The translations under genes were made by a program, and so were the position numbers. From Sciurus carolinensis (taxonomy: Eukaryota > Chordata > Mammalia > Rodentia > Sciuridae), in contig NW_025920103.1 in assembly GCF_902686445.1 (NCBI RefSeq), forward strand, positions 4,758,783 to 4,822,782: a stretch of 64,000 nt of DNA, in the 5' to 3' direction. Below the pieces are notes generated by a model, which did no database searches, was not told the origin of the DNA, and saw nothing but the letters and a program-made list of their open reading frames with translations. Below, piece by piece: positions 35,585-47,319 of the stretch. The first letter of the stretch is position 1. Each line of letters opens with the position of its first letter.

Positions 35585-35904
35585 CCATTGGCAGTTCTCC
35601 TTCATTGAACCATTGTAATACAAGGCTAGGATATAGAAGAAACAGAAAAAAATTCCACATGGATATCACACCAGATTTCCCATCTGGTTCTAAGATACTT
35701 AAGTCTGCTATGTTTAGCCAACTTTCAGAGCTTTTTATAGAGTTGCTTTGCATATTTCAGTCCGGGCATCTAGTTGTAGGTTTGAGAAGAGAAAGGGTGA
35801 AGTGTGCTTATTACATCTTTCCAGAAGTCCACATCCTCACTTTCTTGTAAAACAGGTTATGTGATCCTTTTTGTAAGTGGGTATTTTTTATAAGAAATAG
35901 CAAC

Positions 35905-37378
35905 TTTTTATTTTAAATTATTTATTTTTTTAATTTTTACAGACTACATTTTGATTGATTGTACACAAATCAATACATCATTTTGTTTCTGTGGTTGTAC
36001 ATGAAGTAAATTCCTACCATTCGTGTAAGCATACATGTACATACGGTAATGATGTCTGTCTCATTTCACTATTTTTCATATCCCCACTTCTATCATAATC
36101 TAAAGTCGATATAATCTAAAATTCCTCCATTCTTCTCTCACTGACCCCCATGACCCCCATTATATATCATTTTCCACTTATCGAAGGAAACATTCGGCCT
36201 TTGGTTTTTAGGGATTGACTTATTTCACTTAGCAAGATATCCTCCAATTCTATCCATTTATTTGCAAATGTCATATTCTTCTTCTTCTTTATGACTGAAT
36301 TATATTCCATTGTGTATGTATACCAATTTCTTTATCCATTCATCTGTTGAAGAGCATCTAGGTTGGTTCCACAATCTAGCTATTGTGAATTGAGCTGCTA
36401 TGAACCTTGACGTGGCAGTGTTATTATAGTATACTAATTTTAAGTTCTTTGGGTATAAACTGAGGAGTGGGACACCTGAGTCAAAAGGGGGATCCATTCC
36501 AAGTTTTCTGAGGATTCTCCACACTTCTTTCCAGAGTGCTGCACCAATTTGAAGCTCCAGCAGTGTAAAAGTGTGCCTTTTTTCCCACATCCACACCAAC
36601 ATCTATTATTGTTTATATTCTTGATAATAGTCATTCTAATTGGAGTAAGATAAACTCTTAGAGTTGTTTTAATTTCTGTTTCTCTAATTTCTAGAGATGT
36701 TGAACATTTTTTCATATATTTATTAATAACCTGTATGTCTGCTTATGTAAAATGTCTGTCCAGTTCCTTGCTCCATTTATTGATTTGGTTCTTTGAATAT
36801 TTGGTATAAAGTTTTATAAGTTCTGTATAAATTTTGGAGCTAACTGCTCTATCTGAAGTACATGTAGAAAAGATTTTCTCCCACTCTGTAGGCTCTCTTT
36901 TCACATTATTGATTGTATCCTTTACTGAAAAAAAGCTTTTCAGTTTGAGTCCATCCCATTTATTGATTCTTGCTTTAAATTCTTGTGCTTTGGGAGTCTT
37001 GTTAAGGAAGTCTGATCCTAAGCTGATATGATGAAATTCGGGTCTATTTTGTCTTCTATTTGGTGCAGCGTCTCTGGTATAATTCCTAAGTCCTTGATGC
37101 ATTTTGATTTGCATTTTATCTAGGATGAGAGATAGAGGTTTAATTTCATATTACTGCATATGGATTTATAGTTTTGCCAGCACCATTTGTTGAACAGGCT
37201 GTCTTTTCTCCATTGTATGTTTTTAGTCCTTTGTCTAGTATGAGGTGACTGTATTTATGTGGGTTTGTCTCTGTGTCTTCTCTTATGTACCATTGGTTTT
37301 CCTATTTATTTTGGTGCCAATACCAAACTGTTTTTGTTGCTATTGCTCTGTGGTATAGTTTAAGGTCTGGTATTGTGA
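35905..37378 (-). mobile_element. 5'-truncated L1 of an older subfamily
   Basis: A 3' UTR (TTTTGATTGATTGTACAC) followed on the minus strand by the ORF2 C-terminal region in three broken frames (36,743-37,114; 36,440-36,715; 36,300-36,602). The peptides (KIYTELIKLYTKYSKNQINK; RCWCGCGKKGTLLHCW) match the young copies with many substitutions. It lacks the telomere-like 3' UTR tract of the young copies, so it belongs to an older lineage. Confidence 0.88.
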
Positions 37379-37379
37379 T

Positions 37380-37445
37380 ATCTCCTTTTTTTTTTTTTTT
37401 TGGTGCTGGGGATTAGAACCCAGAGCCTTGTGTATGCAAGATATA
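37380..37445 (-). mobile_element. ID SINE fragment
   Basis: Poly-T, then GGTGCTGGGGATTAGAACCC and AGAGCCTTGTGTATGCAAG. The other half is missing. It ends about 45 bp before an exon acceptor. Confidence 0.75.
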
Positions 37446-37490
37446 AGTCAGTATTTAATGGCATAATATTTTGTTGCTTCTTCTGTGCAG

Positions 37491-37694
37491 AAATCCCAGA
37501 GTGAGGAAATAAGTAGCACAACTGACGTGTGTATACAGGTGGGACTGAAGTGACTGCAGCATTTTTCTGTAAATCTGAAGAACCTGATTCTAATACCAAA
37601 CCTATTAGTTCATCATCTGTTACCTCTAGAACTGTGGACAAACCTGTAGATTTGTCTACTAGAAAGGACACTGATACAGAATCTACAAGCCAAG
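37491..37694 (+). CDS. Second coding exon of the proposed gene, with a frameshift
   Basis: The acceptor TTGCTTCTTCTGTGCAG|AAA continues the phase-0 frame of the previous exon as [16 protein letters not shown] but meets TGA at 37,551-37,553. From about 37,538 the other frame is open to the donor [31 protein letters not shown], then [20 protein letters not shown] and [11 protein letters not shown], ending in phase 1. That phase is exactly what the next exon needs. One missing base near 37,535-37,550 would explain both halves. The Ser/Thr/Asp/Glu-rich text looks like a disordered, evolving region. Alternatives are an assembly error, alternative splicing at the internal TATACAG, or a decaying gene. 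Confidence 0.45.
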
Positions 37695-37964
37695 GTAAAA
37701 CTTAATGTGTGTCTATAATCTTGTATTACATAAAAGTACACCTGTATGTTTGAGAAGACATGAAGGGGCATAAGATATAAGAAGTACTAAAAAGGAAAGT
37801 CATACTGCCTTGTCAACAAAGAAAAACATGTATCTTTATTGTTAGACCTGTGATTACAGGAATTACATAGTAGTGTGACTCTTGACTTTTTGCCTGAGCA
37901 TAAAAGATAATAGTTTACTTACATGGTGACTTTCTTTGTGATAATGTTTTCATTTCAGTATTGT

Positions 37965-38130
37965 TTAATGGTACTAAGAATTGTAGCCAGGCATGCTTTA
38001 ACACACCCACAGTACTTTTGATTTCTTATTTTGAGACAGAGCCTTGCTAAGTTGCTGAGGCTGGTCTTGAACTGGTGTTCTTTCTGCTTCAGCTTCCTGC
38101 GTTGCTGAGATTATAGGCATGCATCACCAC
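37965..38130 (-). mobile_element. MEN-type SINE, degraded
   Basis: The B1-like part is good (GAGACAGAGCCTTGCTAAGT, TTGCTGAGGCTGGTCTTGAA). The ID part is short and broken. Confidence 0.7.
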
Positions 38131-38139
38131 ATGTGTGTA

Positions 38140-38856
38140 TATGTGTGTGTACTCTTAACTGATTTTGGTAGTAAGATGATAGTGGCTTTGTAGAATGAGT
38201 TTCAAAGAGTTTCTCTTTCAGTTTTATAGAATAATTAAAGGAGTATTGGTGGTATTTAACCAATCTTGTAAATTCAACTGTGAATTCTTCTAATCCTGGG
38301 CTTTTCTTTGTTAGGAGAGTTTATTACTGCTTTAATTTCATTATTTGTTGTTGATCTATTTATACATTTTATATCCTCTTGGTTCAATTTCAGTAGGTTA
38401 TTTGTGTCTAGAAATATGTCCATTTCTTGTAGATTTTACAGTTGTTGGTTAGAAATTTTCCAAATATTCCCTCATGATCCTCTGGATTTCTTTGGTATCT
38501 ATTGTAATATATCTCTTTTCAACTTTAGTTTTATTTAATTTGGAGGTTCTCTTTATTTTGGTTAATTTCACTATGGGTTTGTTAATTTTTTTTATCTTTT
38601 CAAAGAACCAACTTTTCATGTACATTTAGTCTCTGTTTTATTTCTGCTTTGATTTTTATTATTTCTTTGTACTGCTTTGGGATTTCTTTTGCTCTTGTTT
38701 TTTAAAGACCATGAGATGCATAATTGGGTTACTTATTTGAGGTCTTTCTAGTTTTTTTTTTTTTAACGTATGCACTTATAAAGTTTTAAACCTACTTCTT
38801 CTAATTACTTTCTCTGTGTCCCATAGGTTCTGGTGGGTTGCATTTCCATTTTCATT
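38140..38856 (-). mobile_element. Old L1, part 1 (interrupted by young L1 copy B)
   Basis: ORF2 sequence on the minus strand, heavily mutated, with phrases such as AATCCTGGGCTTTTCTTTG and AAAGAACCAACTTTTCATG. It stops at the target-site duplication and resumes at 45,760. Confidence 0.8.
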
Positions 38857-38872
38857 TGAGTCTAGGAATTTT
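38857..38872. repeat. Target-site duplication of L1 copy B (left)
   Basis: TGAGTCTAGGAATTTT, repeated exactly at 45,744-45,759. The boundary is blurred by the poly-T, so its right end is uncertain by a few bases. Confidence 0.92.
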
Positions 38873-39109
38873 TTTTTATTGTAAACAACTGGGATACATG
38901 TTGTTTCTCTGTTTGTACATGGCGTAAAGGCATACCATTTGTGTAATCATAAATTTACATAAGGTAATGCTGTTTGATTCATTCTGTTATTTTTCCCCTT
39001 CCCCCCACCCCTCCCACCCCTCTTTTTCCTCTATACAGTCCTTCCTTCCTCCATTCTTGCCCCCCTCCCTAACCCTAACTCTAACCCTAACACTAACCCC
39101 TCCCACCCC

Positions 39110-42100
39110 CCTTATGTGCCATCTTCCACTTATTAGCGAAATCATTCGTCCTTTGTTTTTTGAGATTGGACTTATCTCACTTAGCATGATATTCTCCAAT
39201 TTCATCCATTTGCCTGCAAATGCCATAATTTTATCATTCTTTATGGCTGAGTAATATTCCATTGTATATATATATACCACAGTTTCTTTATCCATTCATC
39301 AATTGAAGGACATCTAGGTTGGTTCCACAATCTGACTATTGTGAACTGAGCAGCTATGAACATTGATGTGGCTGTATCTCTGTAATATGCTGATTTTAAG
39401 TCCTTTGGGTATAGGCCAAGGAGTGGGATAGCTGGGTCAAATGGTGGTTCCATTCCAAGTTTCTAAGGAATCTCCACACTGATTTCCAGAGTGGCTGCAC
39501 TAATTTGCAGCCCCACCAGCAATGTATGAGTGTACCTTTCTCCCCACATCCTCGCCAACACCTGTTGTTGCTTGTATTCTTGATAATCGCCATTCTAATT
39601 GGGGTGAGATGGAATCTTAGGGTGGTTTTGATTTGCATTTCTCTTATTACTAGAGATGTTGAACACTTTTCTATATGTTTGTTGATTGCTTGTAGATCTT
39701 CTTCTGTGAAGTGTCTATTCATTTCCTTAGCCCATTGGTCAATTGGATTATTTGCATTGTTGGTGTAGAGTTTTTTGAGTTCTTTAAAGATTGTGGAGAT
39801 TAGTGCTCTATCTGAAGTATGATTGGCAAAGACTTTCTCCCACTCTGTAGGCTCTTTCTTTGCATTGCTGATAGTTTCCTTTGCTGAGAGAAAGCTTTTT
39901 AGTTTGAATCTATCCCAGTTATTGATTCTTGCTTTTATTTCTTGTGTTATGGGAGCCTGTTGAGGAAGTCTGGTCCTAAGCCGACATGTTGAAGCTCTGG
40001 ACCTACATTATCTTCTATAAGATGCACGGTCTCTGGTCTGATTCTGAGATCCTTAATCCATTTTGAGTTTATTTTCGTGCATGGTGAGAGATATGGGTTT
40101 AGTTTCATTCTGTTGCATATGGATTTCCAGTTCTCCCAGCACCATTTGTTGAAGAGGCTATCTTTTCTCCATTGCATATTTTTGGCCCCTTTGTCTAGTA
40201 TGAGAAAATTGTATTTATTTGGGTTTGGTTCCGTGTCCTCTATTCTGTACCATTGATCCACATTTCTATTTTGGTACCAATACCATGTCATTTTTGTTAC
40301 TATTCCTTTGTAGTAGAGTTGAAGATCTGCTATTGCGATACCCCCTGCTTCTCTCTTTCTACTGAGGATTGCTTTAGCTATTCTGGGTTTTTTATTCTTC
40401 CAGATGAATTTCATAATTTCTTGCTCTATTTCTGTAAGGTACATCATTGGGATTTTAATTGGAATTGCATTGAATCTGTATAGCACTTTTGGTAGTATGG
40501 CCATTTTGACAATATTAATTCTTTCTATCCAAGAACATGGGAGATCTTTCCATCTGGTAAGGTTTTCTTTAATTTCTTTCTTTAGTGTTATGTAGTTCTC
40601 ACTGTAGAGGTCTTTCACCTCTTTTGTGAGATTGATTCCCAAGTATTTTATTTTTTTAGACGCTATTATGAATGGGGTAGTTTTCCTAATTTCTCTTTCT
40701 GAAGATTCATCACTTATGTATAAAAATGCATTAGATTTTTGTGCATTGATCTTATATCCCGCTACTTTACTGAATTCACTTATGAGATCTAACAGTTTTC
40801 TGATGGAATTTCCTGGTTCCTGTAAGTATATAATCATATCATCAGCAAATAGGGATAGTTTGAGTTCTTCTTTTCCTATTCGTATCCCTTTAATTTCTTT
40901 GGTCTGTCTAATTGCTCTGGCTAGAGTTTCAAGGATGATATTGAAAAGAAGTGGTGAAAGAGGGCATCCCTGCCTTGTTCCAGTTTTAAGGGGGAATGCT
41001 TTCAGTTTTTCACCATTTAGAATGATGTTAGCCATGGGCTTAGCATAGATGGCCTTTACAATGTTAAGGAATGTTCCCACTATCCCTATTTTTTCTAGTG
41101 TTTTGAGAATGAAGGGGTGCTGTATTTTATCAAAAGCTTTTTCTGCATCTATTGAAATAATCATGTGATTCTTGACTTTAAGTCTATTGATATGGTGGAT
41201 TACATGTATTGATTTCCTGATGTTGAACCAACCTTGCATCCCTGGGATGAAACCCACTTGATCATGGTGCACTTTTTAATATGTTTTGTATGCGATTTGC
41301 TAAATTTTGTTGAGTATTCTTGCGTCGTTGTTCATTAAGGATTTTGGTCTGAAATTTTCTTTCCTCGATGTGTCTGTCTGATTTAGGTATCAGGGTGATA
41401 TTGGCTTCATAGAATGAGTTTAGGAGGGTTCCCTCCTCTTCTATTTTATGGAATACTTTGAGAAGTATTGGAATGAGCTCTTCTTTAAAGATTTTGTAAA
41501 ACTCGGCTGAGAACCCATCTGGTCCTGGACTTTTCTTTGTTGGTAGGCTTTTGATGACTTCTTCTATTTCATTACTTGAAATTGGTCTATTTAAATTTGT
41601 GTATGTCCTCCTCGTTCAGTTTAGGCAATTCATATGTCTCTACAAACCTGTTGATGTCTTCGAAATTTTCTATTTTGTTGGAGTATAGATTTTCAAAATA
41701 GCTTCTAATTATGTTTTGTATTTCAGTCGTGTCTGTTGTGATATTTCCTTGTTCATTCTTAATTTTAGTGATTTGGGTTTTCTCTCCTCTTCTCTTTGTT
41801 AGTGTGGCTAAAGGTTTATCAATTTTGTTTATTTTTTTGAAGAACCAACTATTTATTTTGTCAATTTTTTGTATTGTTTCTTTGGTTTCAATTTCGTTGA
41901 TTTCAGCTCTGAGTTTAACTATTTCCTGTCTTCTACTACTTTTAGTGTTGGTCTGTTCTTCTTTTTCTAGGGCTTTGAGCTGTAGTGTTAGGTCGTGTAT
42001 TTGTTGAGTTTTACTTCTTTTATTAAATGCGCTCCATGAAATAAATTTTCCTCTAAGTACTGCTTTCATAGTATCCCAGAGATTTTGATATGATGTTTCT

Positions 42101-42948
42101 TTGTTCTCATTTACCTCTAAGAATTTTTTAATTTCCTTCCTAATATCTTCTGTTATCCATTCATCATATAATAGCATATTGTTTAATCTCCAGGTGTTGG
42201 AGTAGTTTCTGTTTTTTACTCTTTCATTTATTTCTAACTTCAATCCATTATGATCTGATAGAATACAAGGTAGTGTCTCTATCTTCTTATATTTGCTAAC
42301 ATTAGCTTTGTGGCATAATATATGGTCTATTTTAGAGAAGGATCCATGTGCTGCTGAGAAGAAAGTGTATTCGCTCTTGGTTGGATGGTATATTCTATTA
42401 ATGTCTGTTAAGTCTAAATTATTGATCGTGTTATTGAGATCTATGGATTCTTTGTTCAATTTTTGTTTGGAAGATCTGTCCAGTGGTGAGAGAGGCGTGT
42501 TAAAATCACCTAGTATTATTGTGTTATGGTCTATTTGGTTTCTAAAATTGAGAAGGATTTGTTTGACATACATGGATGAGCCACTGTTTGGGGCATAGAT
42601 GTTTATGATTGCTATATCTTGCTGATTTATGCTTCCCTTAAGCAGTATGAAATGTTCTTCTTTATCCCTTCTGACTAACTTTGTCTTGAAGTCCACATTA
42701 TCTGAAATGAGGATGCATACTCCAGCTTTTTTGCTGAGTCCATGTGCATGGTATGCTTTTCCCCATCCTTTCACCTTTAGTCTATGGGTATCTCTTTCTA
42801 TGAGGTGAGTCTCTTGCAGGTAGCATATTGTTGGATCTTTTTTTTTAATCCAATCTGCCAGTCTATGTCTTTTGATTGATGAATTCAGGCCATTAACATT
42901 CAGGGTTATTATTGAGATATGATTTGCATACCCGGTCATTTGGTTCAT
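39110..42948 (-). pseudogene. L1 ORF2 of copy B (endonuclease-reverse transcriptase), broken
   Basis: ORF2p nicks target DNA and reverse-transcribes L1 RNA. The endonuclease part (42,948-41,587) is open for 453 codons with the APE-type signatures LNVNGLN, LQETHL, INIYAPN, LGDFN and a late SDH. A frameshift follows near 41,590. The reverse transcriptase part (39,947-41,272) is open for 441 codons with [30 protein letters not shown] and the catalytic FADD (40,838-40,849). One-base losses then break the frame near 39,950 (GGGAGCCTG against GGGAGTCCTG in other copies) and near 39,460. The cysteine-rich end ([18 protein letters not shown]) is kept at about 39,500-39,600. Confidence 0.93.
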
Positions 42949-42995
42949 TTCTTAAATTTTATTTATTTATTTACTTTTTTGACACATCTTGGTTC

Positions 42996-44029
42996 CTACT
43001 TTATTTGACAGTTCCTTTGGGATAATTCCTCCCTTTGCTGATTTGCTTCTTTATTTTTTATCTCTTCCTCATGGAATATTTTGCTGAGAATGTTCTGTAA
43101 TGCTGGCTTTCTTTTTGTAAATTCTTTTAGCTTTGGTTTATCATAGAATGATTTTATTTCATCATCAAATTTGAAGGTAAGTTTTGCTGTGTATAAGATT
43201 CTTGGTTGGCATCCATTTTCTTTCAGAGCTTGAAAAATGTTGTTCCAGGCCCTTCTAGCTTTTAGGGTCTGGATTGAAAAATCTGCTGATATCTGTATTG
43301 GTTTCCCCCTGAATGTAATTTGGTTCTTTTCTCTCACAGCCTTTAAAATTCTGTCTTTATTTTGTATGTTCGGTATTTTCATTATAATGTACCTTGGTGT
43401 GGGTCTGTTGTAATTTTGTGTATTTGGAGTCCTATAAGCCTCTTGATCTTGATTTTCCATTTCATTCTTCAGATTTGGGAAATTTTCTGATATTATTTCA
43501 TTGAATAGATTGTTCATTCCTTTGGTTTATTTCTCTAAGCCTTCCTCAATCCCAATAATTCTCAAATTTGGCCTTTTCATGATATCCCATAGTTCTTGGA
43601 GATTCTGTTCATGATTTCTTACCATCTTCTCTGTTTGTTTAACTTTGTTTTCGAGGTTAAATATTTTGTCTTCAATATCTGAGGTTCTGTCTTCCAGGTG
43701 TCCTATCCTATTGGTTGTGCTTTCTATGGCGTTCTTAATTTGGTTTATTGTTTCCTTCATTTCTAGGATTTCTGTTTGGTTTTTTTTTCAATATCTCTAA
43801 CTTTATTGAAATGATCTTTTGCTTCCTGTATTTGCTCTTTTAACTCTCTATTGGCGCTATCATTCAATGGCTGTATTTGCTCTTTCATCTCATCATTTAC
43901 TTCCCTGATCATTTTAATTATGTACATTCTGAACTCCCTTTCTGTCATTTCTTCTGCCATGCTGTCGTTGGATTTTATTGACGTAACATCTAGATTTGTT
44001 TGGGGCATTTTCTTCCTTTGTTTTCCCAT
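42996..44029 (-). pseudogene. L1 ORF1 of copy B (RNA-binding coiled-coil protein), broken
   Basis: ORF1p is the trimeric nucleic-acid chaperone of the L1 particle. The start MGKQRKKMPQTNLDV is at 44,029. A heptad-rich coiled coil follows (EEMTEREFRMYIIKMIREV onwards), then a frameshift at a poly-T tract near 43,785, more coiled coil (43,760-43,527), and a TAA at 43,527-43,529 where copy C has a glutamine codon. The RRM and C-terminal domains (43,517-42,996) are open, with NYNRPTPRYIIMKIPNIQNK and ITFRGKPIQISADFS. Confidence 0.92.
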
Positions 44030-44759
44030 ATTGTTCAGGAATCAGTGGGTCATTAAGATATTGCAGATTTCCACTACTGACTTATAATATCCCTGAAGAT
44101 TGCTAGTATATCCCCTCTTATCCTTCAGTAGCCTGCAGTCTTGGAGGAAGTTTATAATGTGGTGCTCCACAAGGAAGCTGCCTCTCTAGGGTTGGTGACC
44201 CTCAGGTGGGTTATATTCCCTGCTAGTGGGCAGAGGTGCCTCCACTTGTTGACCACTGGTCATCCAATGGGGAACTAGGCTGCGGGCTGAGGCAAGGCCT
44301 GTTTGTTCCTGTGTCTCTGGTTTTACCAACCTTGTGGGAAAACTTCACCCGGCGGGGAAGACTCACCCTGTGGGGAGGTCTCGCTGGTCAGTTCCCCTCC
44401 TAGAGGTTCCCCTCAATCTACAACTACCGCCTGGGCTGGGCTGTCTTCCTCTGCAACATTCTCAGGGGCCCAGACCTACCTCCTGGGCCTGGGAGCCTCA
44501 CCCTTCGCAGACGAGTCTCCTTAGGCTGCCTCTCCTCAGAGAATCTGCCCGCAGTCATGGAACCTTCGCTCCGCCCCTAGGCATGTCTCGGTGTGGCTCT
44601 TCCAGCAAGAAGTCGCCTAGGTCCTTGGACCCTGCTCTGCACCTAATCGCCTGGCTATGTGGCCCCTCCTCTGAGCCGCCACCTGGAGCCCCGTACAATA
44701 CCTCCGAGACCCAGAGATCCACCACACACCTTCTCCTCCGGACAGCCGCTGGATTTCTG

Positions 44760-45440
44760 ATGCAGTCACTAGGAGTCCAAGCAACTCACTTCACGTCTCC
44801 TCCTCCTGCCAACCACCCGTAGCCCTAGGCAGTTACTCTGAGTCCAAGTGACCCACCCTGTTCCTCCTCCTCTTCAGGGTAGCCCCCAGGGTGTTCAGGA
44901 GCGGTCGCTCGGAGACCAAGCGACCCACCGCGCTCCTCCTCCCAGCAGGCCACCAGTGTTCAGGAGTGGTTGCTTTGAGTCCAAACAATTCACCACCCAC
45001 CTCCTCCTCTGGCAACCGCCTGTGACTCTGATGCAGTCACTCCTAGACCAAGCGAACTGCTGCGCTTCTCCTCTTCCTCCAGGCAATCCCCTGGTGCTTG
45101 GAAGCGGTCCTTCTGAATCCAAACAGCTCGCCACGCAACTCCTCCTCTGGCAACTGCCTGTGGCTCTGATGCAGTCACTTCTAGACCAAGCGACCCACCA
45201 TATTCCTCCTCTTCCTCCAGGCAGCCCCCCCCCGGTGTTCAGAAGCGGTCATTCTGAGTCCAAACAGCTCACCACGCAGCTCCTCCTCTGGCAACCGCCT
45301 GTGGTTCTGATGCAGTCACTCCTAGACCAAGTGACCCGCCGCACTTCTCCTCTTCCTCTGGGCAACCCACCCCCGGTGTTCAGAAGCAATCGCTCTGAGT
45401 CTAAACAGCTCGCCACGCTGCTCCTCCTCAGACAGCTGCC
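44760..45440 (-). repeat. Tandem GC-rich monomers in the L1 5' UTR
   Basis: The landmark ATGCAGTCAC followed by TCCTAGACCAAG recurs at 45,031, 45,169 and 45,310, giving unit lengths of 138 and 141 bp. Partial or more diverged units lie at about 44,760-44,980 and 45,330-45,440. The units are CpG-containing. In mouse L1, comparable tandem 5' UTR monomers act as the promoter, so a promoter role here is likely by analogy. They also create long same-strand open frames (44,848-45,645) that are not genes. Confidence 0.85.
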
Positions 45441-45743
45441 CGGAGCCCCAGTGGTTGTTCCGAGTCCAAGTGCTGTGCTGAGCCGCCTCCTCTACGATGA
45501 TCCCAGTTGTTCGTGTTTACTGCTCCAGTGGGGGGAGGGCCATCTCGCCGAGCAACTCTACTTCACAAAGTTCCCTGCGTTCCGGGGCTACTTCCCCATC
45601 CAGGGATGCCTCCCCAACGGGAGAGACTCACCCTGGCGGCTTTGAGTTGGTCCCAAGTCTCTCACTATCTCCTCTTTTGAATCCTGCATCCTGGAGCAAC
45701 ATGAAATGCAGCCGCCCTCTAGTCTGCCATCTTGAAAACCCTC

Positions 45744-45759
45744 TGAGTCTAGGAATTTT
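45744..45759. repeat. Target-site duplication of L1 copy B (right)
   Basis: TGAGTCTAGGAATTTT, identical to 38,857-38,872. Confidence 0.92.
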
Positions 45760-47214
45760 AAATCTCCCTCCTGATTTCTTCAATGACCTACTACTCATTC
45801 AGAATTATAGTTTACAATCTCCATGTATTTGTATAATGTCTGCAGTTACTCTTGCCATTGATTTGTAATGTCCTTCTGTTGTTATAAGATGCAAGAAGAA
45901 TTTCAACTTGTTTGTATTTGTTGAGCTTGCTTCCATGCTGAAAATATGGTATATTTTAGAGAAAATTCTGTATAATGAAGAAAAGAATGTGTTCTCTACA
46001 CCTGTTAAATGAAACAGTCTGAGATGTTAAGTCCATTTGATCTATACTGTAATTCTAATGTTTCTCAGTTGATTTTGGTGGCAGGGAAGTTCTGGAAGAT
46101 CTATCTCTTGGTAATATTAAGGTATAGAAATTATCCACCATTATTGAATTGAGGCTTGTCTCTCCCTATAAGTTCTGTGATATGTTTTATAAAGTTGGAT
46201 TCTATGACATTGGTACATCTATATTTAACAACGATTATATCTTCTTGAGATGGATTATTCCTTTTTTTCAGAGTATAATGACCTACTTTGTCTCATGACT
46301 GATTTGAGGTCAGTTTTCTTGTATATAAGTCTGGTTACTCTTGCTGGCTTTAGGGTTCCATTTGATGGGAATTGCATTCTCCATCCTTTCATTTTCAGTT
46401 TATGAATGAATGTTTTTGGTAGTGAGGTGGAGTTCTTGCAAGTAGTAAGCAGATGGACCTTTTTTTAAATTCTATTAGGTAGTCTGTGTCTTTTAATTAG
46501 AGAATTCACATCATTTTCATCAAGGATTATATTGAAAATATATTGAAAGAAATATACTAGTTCATGTCATTGCTAGTTTTCTTTTGGTTGGTTTGAAAAT
46601 TTTGTGTTCATTTCTTTCTTTCTTATTTATCTTAATTTTTTGTTGATTTACAAATACAATCATGTTTGATTTTTACTTGTTCCTCATTTGCTTAACTCCC
46701 CTTCTAGTGAGATCTATTCTTCCTTATTCTTTTCTGGTTGTGCTGTGTGGTTCCTCATCTTAGTGTAGGATTATGTATGGTTTAGTAGACATGAATACTT
46801 TTAATTCATGCTTACTTTGGAAAGCCTATCTCTTCTTTGATTCTGAAAGTTAAGTTTGCTGGATATAATAATTTAGCTTGGCAGTTTTGTTCTTTCAGGT
46901 CTTGAAATCTATCAGTTCATACCCTCCTGGCCTACAGAGTTTTGTTGAGAAATCTGCTACTATTCTGATGGGTTTTCCTTTATAAATTATTTGGTGCTTC
47001 TCTCTTGCAGTTTTTAATAGTCCTCCTTCTGTATTTTTAGCATTTTAACTATAGTGTTCATGGAGAGGTTCTATTCTGGCCATTTCTATTTGGTGCTCCA
47101 TTATCATTTCAAGATTGGGAAATTTTTTTGTTACTTCACTGAATAAGTTTTGTATGCCTCTAACCTGTATCACTATTCCTTCCTCTAGAACTATGAGTCT
47201 CTTTTTTTATAGGT

Positions 47215-47300
47215 ACTTTTTTTTAACATGCTGGGGATTGAACCTAGGGCTTTGTGGTTGAAGGCAAGCACTCTACCAATGAGTTATATCCCTAGCCCCA
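47215..47300 (-). mobile_element. ID-type SINE
   Basis: CATGCTGGGGATTGAACCTA to CTACCAATGAGTTATATCCC, inserted in old L1 ORF1. Confidence 0.85.
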
Positions 47301-47319
47301 AGTCTTTTTTGTTGTTGTT

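Larger units (their letters stand above)
31060..35870 (-). mobile_element. Mosaic of old L1 fragments (nearly all minus strand)
   Basis: Several degraded L1 pieces lie end to end. 31,070-31,330 is ORF2 reverse transcriptase sequence (AACCAACATTGCATTCCTGG). 31,330-31,640 is an L1M 3' segment. 31,750-32,450 and 32,690-33,075 are further ORF2 pieces. 33,090-33,960 is a 3' UTR plus ORF2 end (GTATAGCTGGGTCATGTGGT). 34,130-35,480 is ORF2 middle and endonuclease. Just before the mosaic, a short plus-strand ORF2 piece at 30,930-31,020 (AATAAGCTGATTCTCAAAAT) is the only sense fragment noticed. All are far too broken to encode protein. Confidence 0.75.
38873..45743 (-). mobile_element. Near-complete young L1 retrotransposon (copy B)
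   Basis: About 6.9 kb with all parts in order on the minus strand: 5' UTR with tandem monomers (about 44,035-45,743), ORF1 (about 42,996-44,029), a spacer of roughly 47 bp, ORF2 (about 39,110-42,948), and a 3' UTR with telomere-like repeats (39,067-39,098) and poly-A. Perfect 16-bp target-site duplications show retrotransposition by target-primed reverse transcription. At least one nonsense and several frameshift changes have made it non-autonomous. It sits inside an older L1 and inside the intron between the second and third coding exons of the proposed gene, antisense to it. Confidence 0.96.

Noticed and set aside
40626..41048. 140-codon open frame on the + strand, repeated at 59,754-60,176
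   Set aside because: It is the antisense of the L1 reverse transcriptase frame and appears wherever that part of L1 is present.
44848..45645. 265-codon open frame on the + strand, rich in Leu, Pro and Ser
   Set aside because: It lies antisense within the GC-rich tandem monomers of the L1 5' UTR. The periodic peptide simply follows the repeats.
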